Notes: a model not told the origin generated them from the sequence alone. DNA of 64,000 bases from Anthoceros angustus (GCA_010909165.1 VJWM01000135.1:248001-312000), one strand, 5' to 3'; shown: positions 7,581 through 18,870, counted from the first letter of the stretch. Numbers and translations are program-made.

Positions 7581-10500
7581 TCACTACATGTGCACACTCA
7601 TAGATGGCCCATGCCAAGCCAAGCTGGGTAAAATTGCCGCATCCCTATCTTCGTCCTGTCCCCGGAGACTTCATCATCGGAATGTCCCAAAGACGTCAGA
7701 ATCGGGCCCTCTTCCTCATCGGATGGGCCAAGTTCGCTCTCAAGGCTGTTGCTCTGCCTCTTCAACCATTCTTTGATGTGCTGCTCACCCTTCTCATCGA
7801 TGCCTCTCTCCTATGATCAATGACTCTCGTATCTTCCACAGATTGCCCTTATAAGGGCCATTCCTACCAAAGGTGGCTGGAAAACAAACAAACAAGTTGA
7901 ATGTTAGTCATCAAAGTCGAGGGTTTTGAAGTCACATGTCGTTGTTGAAACTTACCGTAGTCGGCGCATGCATTCGGAACTCTTCCACTATTGCTCGGTG
8001 CACATTTTTGGCGTTGAATCCTTGAGGTGAGAACATAAGACACCTGTAAACTCGGGGTCTGGATGACGGCATCGAACTCGTATGGCTCGGTGGTGCACAA
8101 TAGCGTGAACTCCGGCTCCCCTCGTTCATGTCCATGGTTGCCCAGATTACCCAGCCAGCCCTTGCTCTCGATTTGGCAAAGCCCCCCGATACCCCATTAT
8201 CCGTAGTTTGAGCAAGGGGTCCATGCTTTGTTCAACCTCCGGTGCGGATCCCGGACTAGCATCCAATCATACACTGACAATAGGGTCTATCGCCACCCGA
8301 TCTGCGGATGTGCAGTCTCTTCATAGCGAATGGCGAATTGGTGCAGCACGGATGCTTTGAAGCCTTGCCTCCTCCTTCCCACTCCTTGCCCTGCCTTGTT
8401 CGCTTGTTTTCCCAAGACATGCTCCGGATTTTGCCGCCTAGGCTATATGGCCCCCACCCTCCAATGTGCGGCGTGCCCTCCCAAACTTCCTTCCATCCTC
8501 TGATCGGAACCTCGTCTGCGATTTAGCGGATGTCTTGTCTTATGCTTGCCTTCGTCGCCTGCTGCGGAGGATCGAATCGCCTCGCCAGTCCTTCTTGCTC
8601 CGCCTTCCGCCGCCATCTTTAAGAATGAACCCGCAGAGCCGACATCACGAATTTGGAAGGCAAACAATTGTTTCACATGGAAGTAGAACGAACCTCACCT
8701 CACTGAGCCGATTGATGCACGAGGAATGCCGGCTCCTGCCTCCCCAACCACAGGCCCACCGTGATAGCTGCAATCCCAAAGCGCTGAGGATTCGTGGAAT
8801 TGTGGACGGACACCTCCTCCAAATCGGGCAACACCACTGCGGTCGACGCTCCTCGTTACTTCCTCAAGTGGAAGTGCTGGCCAGAACGCTCCACTGTGAC
8901 GGCAAGTGGCAAGAGAAAACAAATAGTAATTAGGGTTTCCTCGCCAACTGGTATTTATAGCCCAAAAACATGCCTGAATTAACTTATGCCAGCATATTTC
9001 CATATACCCAGATATAAACCACGGCTGAACCGTAATCCTATTGACTTTGGTGATGGCTGGCCGGGGCACACTCATTGTGGACAATAAAAGCGGAGGACGG
9101 CGCGATATGCCGTTAGATATCTGTATCAGGAACTCCATCATGTTCTTGTTACTCCAGAGGAAAATAATATCCTACCCATCTATGCGCTACACCTATCAAT
9201 AAAGACAATGGCCATCTTCACCATTGTCCTCGTCACTGGAGGTCTCTTCCAAGACACCGCGTGGTTTCAAACGGCAGTGTGGTTTCAATCGACGCTTCTT
9301 ACAAGTTGTGCGCATACCATGTTGCGCCTCACCCACACCCGGCTAGCGAAGAGGTTTGAGTTCGCCCTTTTGGAAGGATTACTTGGTTTTCACCCCTATC
9401 TTGTTTTCGGATTCTGAGTTCAGTTAGTGCATCCGGTTGCGGGATGAACAATGGGAAGAAGGTTTCTCTTCACAATGTCGCGTGTTTCCGTAAAGATGGA
9501 GAAGCGAGTAGACCTGTGCCACCACGTCCCGAACTCGGCATCACCGTCGAGTCGTTTGCCATTCCGAAAGACGTGTTGATAATGAAGGTAGAGGATGATT
9601 TTTCCATATGGGAATGTGGACGCTAGTGTCAGTATGGTTGTGGGATTTTGATGCATTCTTCCGATATTGTTGTTCGGTCTGTAGAAGACGTCGCCGATTC
9701 CGTCATCTCCATGGTGTTCCTCCAACACCTAGGAATTTGCATCGATCTGCGTTGGAGGAAGCCCATCCAAGCGTTCAAGCTTCCCGAATGGCGGCGTTCT
9801 CCCAGATACATCGACGGTTGCACGCCGTGGTTTGTTTCTGAGACTGATTGTCCGCTCACCGGTTGAGGAAGGTCCCATTGGCGACAATGAAGATTCGAGC
9901 GTGTTTCACCACGATGCCATGTTCCTTCCATCCCAAGCCTTTGAGTGAGTCTGAAGGCTCCAACAAGGCGATTGTTATATCACGCAAGAAGAGAAGCTGG
10001 AGTGTCGTTGCAGCGAAGGGGATACAATGTTGCATTTCAAGAAGCCTTGTTGCATAAAAATGTGTTTCTGCGGTTGGGGAAAGCGCGATTTCAACAACGT
10101 ACGCTTTCTTCGCATGGGAGGCAGAACAGAGACATATCTGCTCTTGTTGATCCACTGGATCCCGAGGTGATAGGGCGAAAGTGGTGACACATGTCATGGG
10201 GCGACTCTGTCGCTTGAAGGCTTTTAGAAGAGTACATTGTCTTGGCCAGGAGGTATGAGGAGCTAAAGAGCGAGTCATTCGGAATCACCTTGGGATGGAT
10301 TTGAACCAAACCCAAGGCACGGCGACGTGCGATGGATGCCCTTTCGTGGATGGACAACGCCACGTTTATATGGCGGTGCCAAACTTGGATGTTTTAATCC
10401 GCCCGACACGTATACAAAGTTGGAAATATGGACCTTGTACAAGCGTCGGTCGAAAACTCTAACACTCGCTCGTCAAGTACCCATGGTTCTTGAAATTGTG

Positions 10501-10750
10501 GAGAAGCAACTTCCCAGAAAATCCGAAGTCCAACAGTTTTCAACATGCTCGCTTTGTCCATCAAGAGCACTATCAGAACACAATGCACAAGGAAGATCAA
10601 GGTAATTTGCACCAATGTGTCCTCCATGAGGTTGTTCACCGCTATGGATTTGCTTGACTACCCGATGGAGCGGATGTGCTCTTCAATACCACTTGTCATA
10701 TGAGATGCATGTTCTATGTCTTTGTGTTTGGTTTCCAAACAATGCGGCAA
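7581..10750. other. Central part of the transposon-like unit, no gene confidently recognised
   Basis: Open stretches on both strands (for example minus 8695-9141, minus 9856-10278, plus 10327-10605) show no domain I can name. On plus, 9430-10700 reads in broken frames toward the DUF7869-like region and could be its upstream half. On minus, 8100-9140 could be a leader or upstream exon of the ParB/methyltransferase gene. The divergent promoters of the two gene sets should lie here. No clear TATA box or RNA gene is seen. Confidence 0.4.
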
Positions 10751-10799
10751 TTCAAGGTGCCGGCTGCCGCCCGTGAGTGGTTTCCACGACCACGAGGAA

Positions 10800-11834
10800 G
10801 CCCAAGCGAGAGGCCTGGTTGGAAGGCGCACGGCCAGCAGGTGGAGGGGCGCGGTCGGCGCCTCGGCGCCGCCAAATCGGAAAGCAGGGATTGTGGGGGG
10901 CCGGTGGCGCCCACCACCCCCCTCTCCCCTCTCCCCCCACTTTATCTCGCCATATCCCCATTTGGGATGAGCGTCGTCTGCAAATAAGCATTCTTTGCAT
11001 GTGAGGAAGTTTCCTTGTTAAGGTCGGCGATGTCTGTTCATTTGGAGGGACCAACGGATGCCGTTATTGAGGATTTTCTTATATTTCTGACTAGGACATT
11101 TGTTTGTGGCACAGAGAAATTTCAGGCTGCTTTGGAAGCACACCGCGTGCGCCTCCACCAGGAGCGGGAGAAAATGTCTAAACACAGGAGCAAGAGCTAT
11201 GTGGAGCCACATAAGTATATGCTACTATCCATAGATGGAATGGACCAGAAAAAGACAGAGATTCCTCATCTTCTCCGGTGGCGAAAAACCTCGTAGAGGA
11301 GTGTCGATTTCACCACGTGGTTGGGTGTATGATTCACAACTACGCTGGCGAGAGCCTATTTGCATTATGCGAATTTACGAACGACGCAACCGACGATCAC
11401 CATCATTCGGGGCGTTATACATAATTACGAGGGGTCCGCCAAGAGTTTTGTATGCGCTGGACAACACATGCGGAGAACAAGAACCGGTGCTTTTGCATAT
11501 CGAACATGCTTGTTGATATGGGTACTTTTGAAAAAGTGAAAGTGGGATTCCTTTTGGTCGGGCATACGCATGATCAAATCGACGGATGTTTTCTTGCTTC
11601 TCCAAAAGCTTGAGACATAAAGAGGCTCACACCGCCCGCATTGTCGAGATCTTGATGCATGCGTACACTCCGTCACGGTAAAGATATTGGTGAGTGGGAC
11701 TTTCGGTCATATGTGTGGCCTATTAGACAAGGCCGAGAGGCCTCACTTATGGGGAAGAGATTGAACAACTTATCGTTCCGGCCTGTTTAAAATAACCCGT
11801 GAAGAGAAAGCGGACCGCGGGTTTGTGTGATTAT
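10800..11834 (+). pseudogene. DUF7869-like protein (candidate transposase), tandem copy 1
   Basis: From ATG 11030 the frame reads SVHLEGPTDAVIEDFLIFL, then EKFQAALEAHRVRLHQEREK and KYMLLSIDGMDQKKTEIPHL, stopping at 11296. A shifted frame continues CRFHHVVGCMIHNYAGESLF. Near 11450 come LYALDNTCGE and, in another frame, ENKNRCFCISNMLVDMG, then FEKVKVGFLLVGHTHDQIDG. The spacing I-D-G-M-D-Q, L-D-N-T-C-x-E-N-K-N and V-G-H-T-H-D-x-I-D is the hallmark of an uncharacterised eukaryotic family annotated DUF7869 (recalled from memory). The three aspartates in hydrophobic-strand contexts resemble RNase H-fold transposases, so a transposase role is my inference. At least three frameshifts break this copy. 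It is preceded by a degenerate GGCGCC-rich stretch (10840-10930). Confidence 0.6.
10840..10910. repeat. Degenerate GGCGCC-rich palindromic stretch, copy 1
   Basis: GGTCGGCGCCTCGGCGCCGCC (about 10855-10875) and GGCCGGTGGCGCCC near 10900 resemble broken palindromes. The equivalent position in the second tandem copy (11901-11953) holds GGCGCCGGCC and GGCCGGCGCC halves. Confidence 0.6.
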
Positions 11835-12845
11835 CGAGGCAAGATTTGAAGGCGCCGGCCGGCCGCCTTCCCAACCGAAATGTAACTGTGAGTGTGGATG
11901 GGCGCCGGCCGCCCGCCCGCCCAATCGAGGAGATTGGAGGGGCGGCCGGCGCCCACCACCCCCCCCCTCTCCCCCCACTAGCCATGTATCCCCATTTGGG
12001 ATGAGCGTCGGCAAATAAGCATTCTGCATGTGAGAAGTTTCCTTGTTAAGGCGATGTCTGCTCATTTGGAGGGCCTAACGGATGCCGTTTTGAGGATTTT
12101 TATATTTCGACTAGGACATTTGTTTGTGGCAGAGAAATTTCAGTCGCAGAAGCACACCGCGCGCCTCCACCAGAGCGGAGAAAATGTCCAAACAGAGCAA
12201 GAGCTATGTGGAGCCACATAAGTATATGCTACTATCCATAGATGGAATGGACCAAAAGACAGAGATTCCTCATCTTCTCCGGTAAAAACCTCAGAGGAGT
12301 GTCGATTTCACCACGTGGTTGGGTGTATGATTCACAACTACACGCACAAAGCGAGAGCCTATTTGCATTATGCGAATTTTAACGACGCAACCGACGATCA
12401 CCATCATTCGTGACGTTATACATAATTACGAGGGGTCCGCCAAGAGTTTTGTATCTGAATCGGACAACACATGCGGGAGAACAAGAACACCGCTTTTGCA
12501 TATCCGAACATGCTTGTTGATATGGGTACTTTTGAAAAAGTGAAAGTGGGATTCCTTTTGGTCGGGCATACGCATGATCAAATCGACGATGTTTTCTTGC
12601 TTCTCCAAAAGCTTGAGACATAAAGAGGCTCACACCGCCCGCATTGTCGAGATCTTGATGCATGCGTACACTCGTCACCGTGAGGTAAAGATATTGACCT
12701 GGCGGTACTCCATATGTGTGGCCTATTAGACAAGGCCGAGAGGCCTCACTTATGGAGCTCAGAAGAGATTGAACAACTTATCGCTCCAAAGACCGCTTTA
12801 AAATAACCCGTGAAGAGAAAGCGGACCGCGGTTCGTGATTGCTAT
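11835..12845 (+). pseudogene. DUF7869-like protein (candidate transposase), tandem copy 2
   Basis: A second copy, about 1.0 kb long, of the sequence at 10.8-11.8 kb, with the same landmarks: CTCATTTGGAGGGCC near 12061 (start region), the AHRARLHQ-like and SIDGMDQ-like parts (about 12150-12260), VGCMIHNYT near 12325, DNTCG near 12463, then LVDMGTFEKVKVGF and LVGHTHDQIDDVFLLLQKLE (about 12505-12615). It retains the D-I-D-D-V-F continuation better than copy 1. After it, minus-like frames end and plus frames suggest ALSRS and HAYTRHR, the expected family continuation. Small indels relative to copy 1 break frames in different places, so combining copies shows one ancestral ORF. No intact protein can be read. 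Confidence 0.6.
11851..11953. repeat. Cluster of three degenerate GGCGCC palindromes
   Basis: GGCGCCGGCCGGCCGCC at 11851-11867, GGCGCCGGCCGCCCGCCCGC beginning at 11901, and GGCGGCCGGCGCC at 11941-11953. Each is a truncated form of the 20-bp palindrome. They lie at the junction between the two DUF7869-like tandem copies. Confidence 0.75.
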
Positions 12846-14070
12846 CGAGCAAGATTCCACCTCGCCACAATGGGAAGCGGAAGGGGTTTGGAGTTTCGAA
12901 ATTTGTCCTTCCGACACTATATGTTTGCGCCCCTCAACACTGCGGTCAAGGGATAAAAAGGAACACAGTGACATTATCACCAATCGCAGCTGCTGCCCAT
13001 CTTAAGGATGGTCTTTGAACTTAGGCCTTATGTGACATCACAGAGTTTTTATGGTGGGAAGCTTTACGGTTGGACCAAGAGGAGATTCTTGTTATTGTGC
13101 AAAACAACATTGGCCTTGTGCTCTAATCCTTGGAAATGGTACTCAAGATCGGAAGTGGATGCACCAACCTCTCCATGTTCCGGATGTGGCGGTCTTTGGA
13201 GGAGGCATTGCTAAGGGACCTCCACAACGAGATATGTATTTGGGAGCATACCAAACACGGGAGGCAACAACAGAAATGGAACGGTGGAATGGTGATATCG
13301 CGGAAATAAAGCGAGGGATGTTTGTTGCGTTCCGCGACACGACACGCATAATGCACCCTTTTGGATTGGCAAGGTGCTCATTCAATTGCATTCGCCATGC
13401 CTCACTTCCTTGTTCATTGGTACAGGCGAACAGATCGTCTGAAGGAAGGTACGTAGAAGAATATTTGTCGGAGGGATGCCGCAGCTGCGAGCAATGCAGG
13501 AAAAGGGAGCGAAATCCATCCATCAAAAAATATCCAAAAGGTTTTTGTTCACGAAGCTCATCCTCTATTATGGGTTCACATTGACTACGCGGAGACACTT
13601 ATCGTAGATAAGAAGGCAATCAAAGAGAAGTTCATTGGTACAGGCGAACACACAGATGCGTCTGAAGGAAGGTCGTGAAGAATATTTGTCGGAGGGATGC
13701 CACTGAGCTGCGAGCAATGCAGGAAAAGGGAGGCTATCCATCCATCAAAAAATATCCAAAAGGTTTTTGTTCACGCGTCATCCTCTATTATGGGTTCACA
13801 TTGACTACGGAGACACTTGTACGCTGTAGATAAGAAGGCAATCAAAGAGAAGTTCATTGCGTTGCGAGGCTTCATTCAACCAGTGAGTGAAAGTCCCACC
13901 GAGGATAGTGAAGATGATGGTCATGATGCCGACCAAGATGATGGAGTGGCGTCACGGAGAAGAGTAGAAAGCCCTCGAATGTTGTGTCATCTTGTGGGAT
14001 CTTGGGAGGCTATCGTGTCTCAACAGTTTGCTCACAGACATATGTCTCAAAAGAGTGTAGGCCCATGATA
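12846..14070 (+). pseudogene. 3' part of the DUF7869-like gene with an FW-type adaptor-like domain
   Basis: Plus-strand frames downstream of copy 2 include MERWNGDIAEIKRGMFVAFRD followed, after a frameshift, by PFWIGKVLIQLHSPC (13275-13425). A G-x-x-V-A-x-R-x ... P-F-W-I-G-K-V pattern often follows the DUF7869-type core in related proteins and resembles small chromatin-reader (tudor/BAH-like) folds; that comparison is tentative. A short direct duplication (about 13420-13620 against 13640-13850: CAGGCGAACA, GAATATTTGTCGGAGGGATG, AAGAAGGCAATCAAAGAGAA) interrupts it. The last part, 13817-14068, encodes an acidic tail (SPTEDSEDDGHDADQDDGV). No complete ORF remains. Confidence 0.45.
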
Positions 14071-14789
14071 GAATATTGGTTGTGCCGTTTCTCTATATAC
14101 CTCTGTAGACTTCACATGCTATAGAACTTTCGATGTGCAAGCCATTTCCCTTTACAAGCGGCAGGACATGGAGGAAGTATGGTCGTAGTTAAGGGCTTGG
14201 CATTCCGGCATATTGGCAGGCAACACATGTGTAGCCCGCCGGGCATGTTTGTGTGTGCGATATGACGGCGGGAACCAGTCGGCGCCCACGTTTTCCCGTT
14301 TGCCGATTGTAGTCTTTGGGTCTTAACAAGGTGATTATATTCTTGGGCTCAATTTATGGTGTCACGAAGCCACCCACTCACCCCACATATAGTCTTTGTG
14401 TACACACGAGCAAAAGGCCTGCTACTACCCGCCTTTCCCAATAGGTCACAGCGCGAAGCAGGCGCCGGCCGGCCCCTCAAACATCCTTGGTCCTCGCCAT
14501 GGGTTCGCATCTCATCCACGATCACCGTCCTTTTATGAATGTTAAGGGTTTTTGGCGAGGAAGACCCGGTGATGGCGAGAATGGTCCTTCACATGGGTCT
14601 TATATGCACCCAAAATAGGGTTACCTCTTGCACCTTAACCCCTTTGCAAGAAATGAACCTCATGTCAATGCTTCACAAGAAGTTCACCCTTCTTTTACGC
14701 CTATATTCATTCATACCTCTATAACCACGAGTTGCGGACCCATGTCAAACCCCCTTCAGGGGATATTTCCCGTGAAACCCCCTTCGTGA
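14071..14789. other. Right subterminal region of the transposon-like unit
   Basis: No gene recognised. A truncated palindrome GGCGCCGGCCGGCC lies at 14461-14474. AACCCCCTT motifs at about 14748 and 14777 mirror the left end. Confidence 0.5.
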
Positions 14790-14819
14790 ATATTCACCCC
14801 CTTCACAAGATATCGTGTT
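14790..14819 (-). repeat. Right terminal inverted repeat of the transposon-like unit
   Basis: Exact reverse complement of 2547-2576 over 30 bases, ending ...AAGATATCGTGTT at 14819. Confidence 0.9.
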
Positions 14820-14823
14820 AGTT
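14820..14823. repeat. Possible target-site duplication AGTT, right copy
   Basis: Matches AGTT at 2543-2546. A 2-bp TA duplication is the alternative reading. Confidence 0.6.
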
Positions 14824-14880
14824 ATCCATGTAGCAACTGTGTGAATGCGTGGAGAATGAACCTGGAGGCTACCCGCTCAC

Positions 14881-16500
14881 TCGATTTCAAGCACTTGCTG
14901 ATTATAGGGCGTAGGAACAGGAGATGATAGAGACAATGGTGATTGGTGTGGAGGGCATTATTGCCCTCATCAGCCCGTATGGATGGCCCGAGGTGAAGCC
15001 CAATGGATGTACAAATGAGCGAGGCTATTGAGCCCAATTGCAAGGTGAGCAAAAGGCCAATCAAGGGTCCCTCTCTTTAGTATTTAGCGCTATTTGTGTG
15101 CATCTTAGTAGGCTGATGTGTCCTCCCTTTTGCCATACTTCTCAGCATTTGTTGTTGTTTCATCATTCTGAGGTCCGGTTGTGTTTTTAAAGTATGTCCT
15201 ATCGTGCTTCCTTCAAATGCGTCTGTGTTCTGGGTTACCCACCAGTGAACTTTCATGAATGGTGACTCACATTCAAAATATTTTTGGAGCACTTTCGCAA
15301 TCCAGAAGCGGCGGTTGGCATTGTCATTTTTGCAAGGAGCTGCTATCATATTCCCGACAGCGATCTCTGAAATATCCCCATTCAACCTCTCTCGCTTGCT
15401 TCGGCAGAATCCATTGTTCCGATAGGCTCTACTCTTCAGTGCTTCCTCAATTCTGCTCTTCAAAGAATTATGCGTGAAAGAGAAATCACGCTACGTCCAA
15501 ATGAGAATCGCCCTACTGTGCATCATCCTGAAGCAAGGCCTCCAAGTCCAAGCCCTATGGAGCTTGCAGACAACGGAGAGCCTTTGCAACCAGAAGCAAG
15601 GCAGCAGCCTACTCAGGTTGACAAAAATTTACATGTTCTGCCATCTTCATGATGTACTGACCAAGTGTGATGAGCTGGTGAAGGCGCTGGAGGCGGCGAG
15701 CGCACGAACATACGAGCTGGAAGCACTACTAGCTCGCCGCCTTGATCCTAAAGATCCTAATCACTCCCTGAATGAGGGAGAATGCTTGGCTATGTAGAGT
15801 CGCGTCTTCGCCTTTCATCATGTTGTGACGCAAAACACAACTTGACTACTTCTTCTCCCGGGTTTCACCCCGGCCTTCATTGCGAGGAAAAAAAGAGGGC
15901 CTCTTGTCGAGGCCAAACAAAAAGAAAAGTGCTAAAATTCTACCTATGCCTGGACATGCACCAAGCTCACATGTCTGCTCAGGTTGGAGAGAAAATTGGG
16001 GCTGCCTACGGGCTGCCTAGAGGCTGATAAGTCCAGCGAACACTTACACATTACACACATTGCCACAATACGAAAGGGAACAGCGCATACACACACAACA
16101 GTCTTTGCATTCTGACCTCTAGAGTTAGAGCAACAACAAATTGCGTGTGTTCATTGCGTTCCTCCTAAGACTTCGACACAAGCTGCCTTCCTGACCGCCG
16201 CCTTGTGTCTTGTGTTCGCATAATCCGCCTTGCAACCACCTTGCGTCGGCTAGTATACCGACGCACACTCTTAGTGCTTGATCCATCACTGTTTGGATTG
16301 GGTGATCATATGCGCTTTCTCCCACGCTGAAATGCGGTGAGTAAGGAGGAGGAACTTGGCCCTAAGCTTGGCCATTTTTTGCAGGTTATTTCCGACTTTT
16401 CTGTTTAAGGGCATTTTAGTAATTATATCGGTACCAGCAGTTAAACTAATAACAAAACCTACTTGCTAAGCCCTAGCTTCAAGAGTTAGTTCTAGCATCG
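14881..16500. repeat. Tandem array unit 1 (long form)
   Basis: It begins TCGATTTCAAGCACTTGCTG and ends with TTCAAGAGTTAGTTCTAGCATCG. It contains a minus-strand gene piece (15077-15463) and a shared 0.7-kb tail (from GAGAATGCTTGGCTATGT near 15778) that recurs in all units and at 37.5 and 45.2 kb. The first 55 bases after the transposon end differ from unit 2, so the array starts at about 14881. Confidence 0.8.
15077..15463 (-). pseudogene. C-terminal piece of a DUF7869-family-like protein captured in the array
   Basis: The minus-strand frame reads NGDISEIAVGNMIAAPCKND then NRRFWIAKVLQKYFECESPF and MKVHWWVTQNTDAFEGSTIG. The order G-D-I-x-E-I, V-G-x-x-x-A, F-W-I-x-K-V-L, V-H-W is the same as in the 3' part of the plus-strand gene at 13.3 kb (GDIAEIKRGMFVAF, PFWIGKVL), so both come from one protein family. 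It has no DDE core and no start context, so it is a captured 3' fragment. Unit 2 holds a more damaged copy at about 16690-17070. Confidence 0.5.
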
Positions 16501-17983
16501 ATTTCAAGCACTTGCTGATTATAGGGCGTAGGAACAGGAGATGATAGAGACAATGGTGATTGGTGTGGAGGGCATTATTGCCCTCATCCAACTGTTATGG
16601 ATGGCCCCGAGTGGCTTAATGGATGTACAAATGAGCGAGGCTATTGAGCCCAATTGCAAGGTGAGCAAAAGGCCAATCAAGGGTCCCTCTCTTTAGTATT
16701 TAGCGCTATTTGTGTGCATCTTAGTAGGCTGATGTGTCCTCCCTTTTGCCATACTTCTCAGCATTTGTTGTTGTTTCATCATTCGAGGTCCTGTTTTTAA
16801 AGTATGTCCTATCGTGCTTCCTTCAAATGCGTCTGTTCGGGTTACCCACCTGAACTTTCATGAATGGTGACTCACATTCAAAATATTTTTGGAGCACTTT
16901 CGCAATCCGAGCGGTTGGCATTGTCATTTTGCAAGGAGTCGCCATCATATTCCGACGATCTCAAATATCCCCATTCAACCTCTCTCGCTTGCTTCGGCAG
17001 AATCCATTGTTCCGATAGGCTCTACTCTTCAGTGCTTCCTCAATTCTGCTCTTCAAAGAATTATGCGTGAAAGAGAAATCACGCTCTGTCCAGCGAGAAT
17101 CGCCCTACTGTGCATCATCCTGAAGCAAGGCCTCCAAGTCCAAGCCCTATGGAGCTTGCAGACAACGGAGAGCCTTTGCAACCAGAAGCAAGGCAGCAGC
17201 CTACTCAGGTTGACAAAAATTTACATGTTCTGCCATCTTCATGATGTACTGACCAAGTGTGATGAGTGGTGAAAGTAGGCTGAGCGCCTGAACATACTGT
17301 TTGGAAGCACTACTAGCCTTGATCCTAAAGATCCTAATCACTCCCAGATGAGGGAGAATGCTTGGCTATGTCGTGCGTCTTCATCGTTTGTGTTGACGCA
17401 AAACCAATGCTTATCACTTCTTCCTGGTTTCACCCCGGCCTTGATTGCAGGAAAAGAGGGCCTGTGTCCGAACAACAAAAAGAAAAGTGCTAAAATTCTA
17501 CCTATGCTACCAGACATGCACTCACATGTCTTACTCACTAGTTCGAGAAAATTAAGGGCTGCAGGCGCTTAGAGGCTGATAAGTCCTTGAACACGCATTA
17601 CACACATTGCCACAATGCTGGCAGCGCATACACACACAACAGTCTTTGCATTCTGACCTAGAAGTTCGACAACAACAAATTGCGTGTGTTCATTGCGTTC
17701 CTCCTAGACGACAAGCGCCTTCCTGACCGCCGCCGGTCTTGTGCCTTGCAACCACCTTGCGTCGTGATACCGATGGGCACACTCTTAGTGCGGCATCCTG
17801 GGATTGGGTGATCATATCGCTTTCTCCCACGCTGTGAGAGGAGACTGGCAAGCTTGGCCATTTTTCAGGTTATTTCCGACTTTTCTGTTTAAGGCATTTT
17901 AGTAATTATATCGGTACCAGCAGTTAAACTAATAACAAAACCTACTTGCTAAGCCCTAGCTTCAAGAGTTAGTTCTAGCATCG
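16501..17983. repeat. Tandem array unit 2 (long form)
   Basis: Repeats unit 1 almost throughout with many short deletions (1483 against 1620 bp) and few substitutions. It includes the damaged second copy of the F-W-I-A-K-V-type gene piece, minus strand, about 16690-17070. Confidence 0.8.
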
Positions 17984-18870
17984 CCACGTCCCGTCGTGCG
18001 TCTTTGTATTTATACGCTTCCACAGGGGAGTTAGGAAATAAGTAGGGTTTCTGTTTTTTAGGATTGAAGGATAAATAAAGGCTAAAGGAGGAATAAATTG
18101 GGGTAGCGCTTGACGAGGTGAGGCTCAGGTAGCACTCCGGACTCGAGTGAACAACAATGACCCGTGCCACTATAACAAGTCTCGGACTACCCGGAGAATG
18201 CTTGGCTATGTCGCATGCCTCATTGCCCAAGAAAACCAAGAACATGCTTGCTCACACTTCTTCCTGGTTTCACCGGCCTTCACCGCATGAAGAGGGCCTG
18301 CTATCCAGGCCAAACAAAAAGAAAAGTGCTAAAATTCTACCTATGCCTGGCCCAGACATGCACCACATGCCTGTGATGCTCACTCCGTGTAGAGGCGGGG
18401 CCCCACATGCCGCTCCTAGAGGCTGATAAGTCCTCTGAACACGCACATTACACACATTGCCATTAATGCGAGCAGACACACACAAGGTCTTTGCATTCTG
18501 ACCAGAAGTTCGACAACAACAAATTGCGTGTGTTCATTGCGTTCCTCCTAGGGACTTTGACACCGCCTTCCATGCCCGCCGCCGGTCTTGTGCTCGCACT
18601 TGCAACCACCTTGCGTCGGCTAGTATACCGACGCACACTCTTAGTGCTTGATCCATCACTGTTTGGATTGGGTGATCATATGCGCTTTCTCCCACGCTGA
18701 AATGCGGTGAGTAAGGAGGAGGAACTTGGCCCTAAGCTTGGCCATTTTTTGCAGGTTATTTCCGACTTTTCTGTTTAAGGGCATTTTAGTAATTATATCG
18801 GTACCAGCAGTTAAACTAATAACAAAACCTACTTGCTAAGCCCTAGCTTCAAGAGTTAGTTCTAGCATCG
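17984..18870. repeat. Tandem array unit 3 (short form with LTR-end-like segment)
   Basis: It lacks the gene piece of units 1-2. Instead its head (about 18025-18130) reads GGGAGTTAGGAAATAAGTAG, GGATTGAAGGATAAATAAAG and AATAAATTGGGGTAGCGC, which matches the reverse complement of the gypsy LTR end at 25640-25725. The tail is the common array tail. Confidence 0.8.

Larger units (their letters stand above)
2547..14819. mobile_element. 12.3-kb TIR DNA transposon-like unit with ParB/methyltransferase and DUF7869-like genes
   Basis: The unit is bounded by perfect 30-bp inverted repeats (2547-2576 and 14790-14819) and flanked by AGTT or TA duplications. Just inside each end are further AACCCCCTT / AAGGGGG motifs: 2580-2612 on the left, about 14745-14785 on the right. 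It holds a minus-strand ParB-like plus DNA methyltransferase gene (2802-7580, tandemly duplicated) and plus-strand DUF7869-like sequence (about 10990-14070, tandemly duplicated). Between them, 7.6-10.7 kb has no recognised gene. The unit is peppered with GGCGCC palindromes. All genes are broken by frameshifts. Known TIR superfamilies are not recognised from the proteins seen, so the class is open. The structure is directly visible; mobility is inferred. Confidence 0.8.

Noticed and set aside
2547-14819. Endogenous giant-virus fragment
   Set aside because: Seedless plants can carry giant-virus pieces and these encode methyltransferases, but I see no capsid, polymerase, packaging ATPase or other core virus gene, and the ends are transposon-like.
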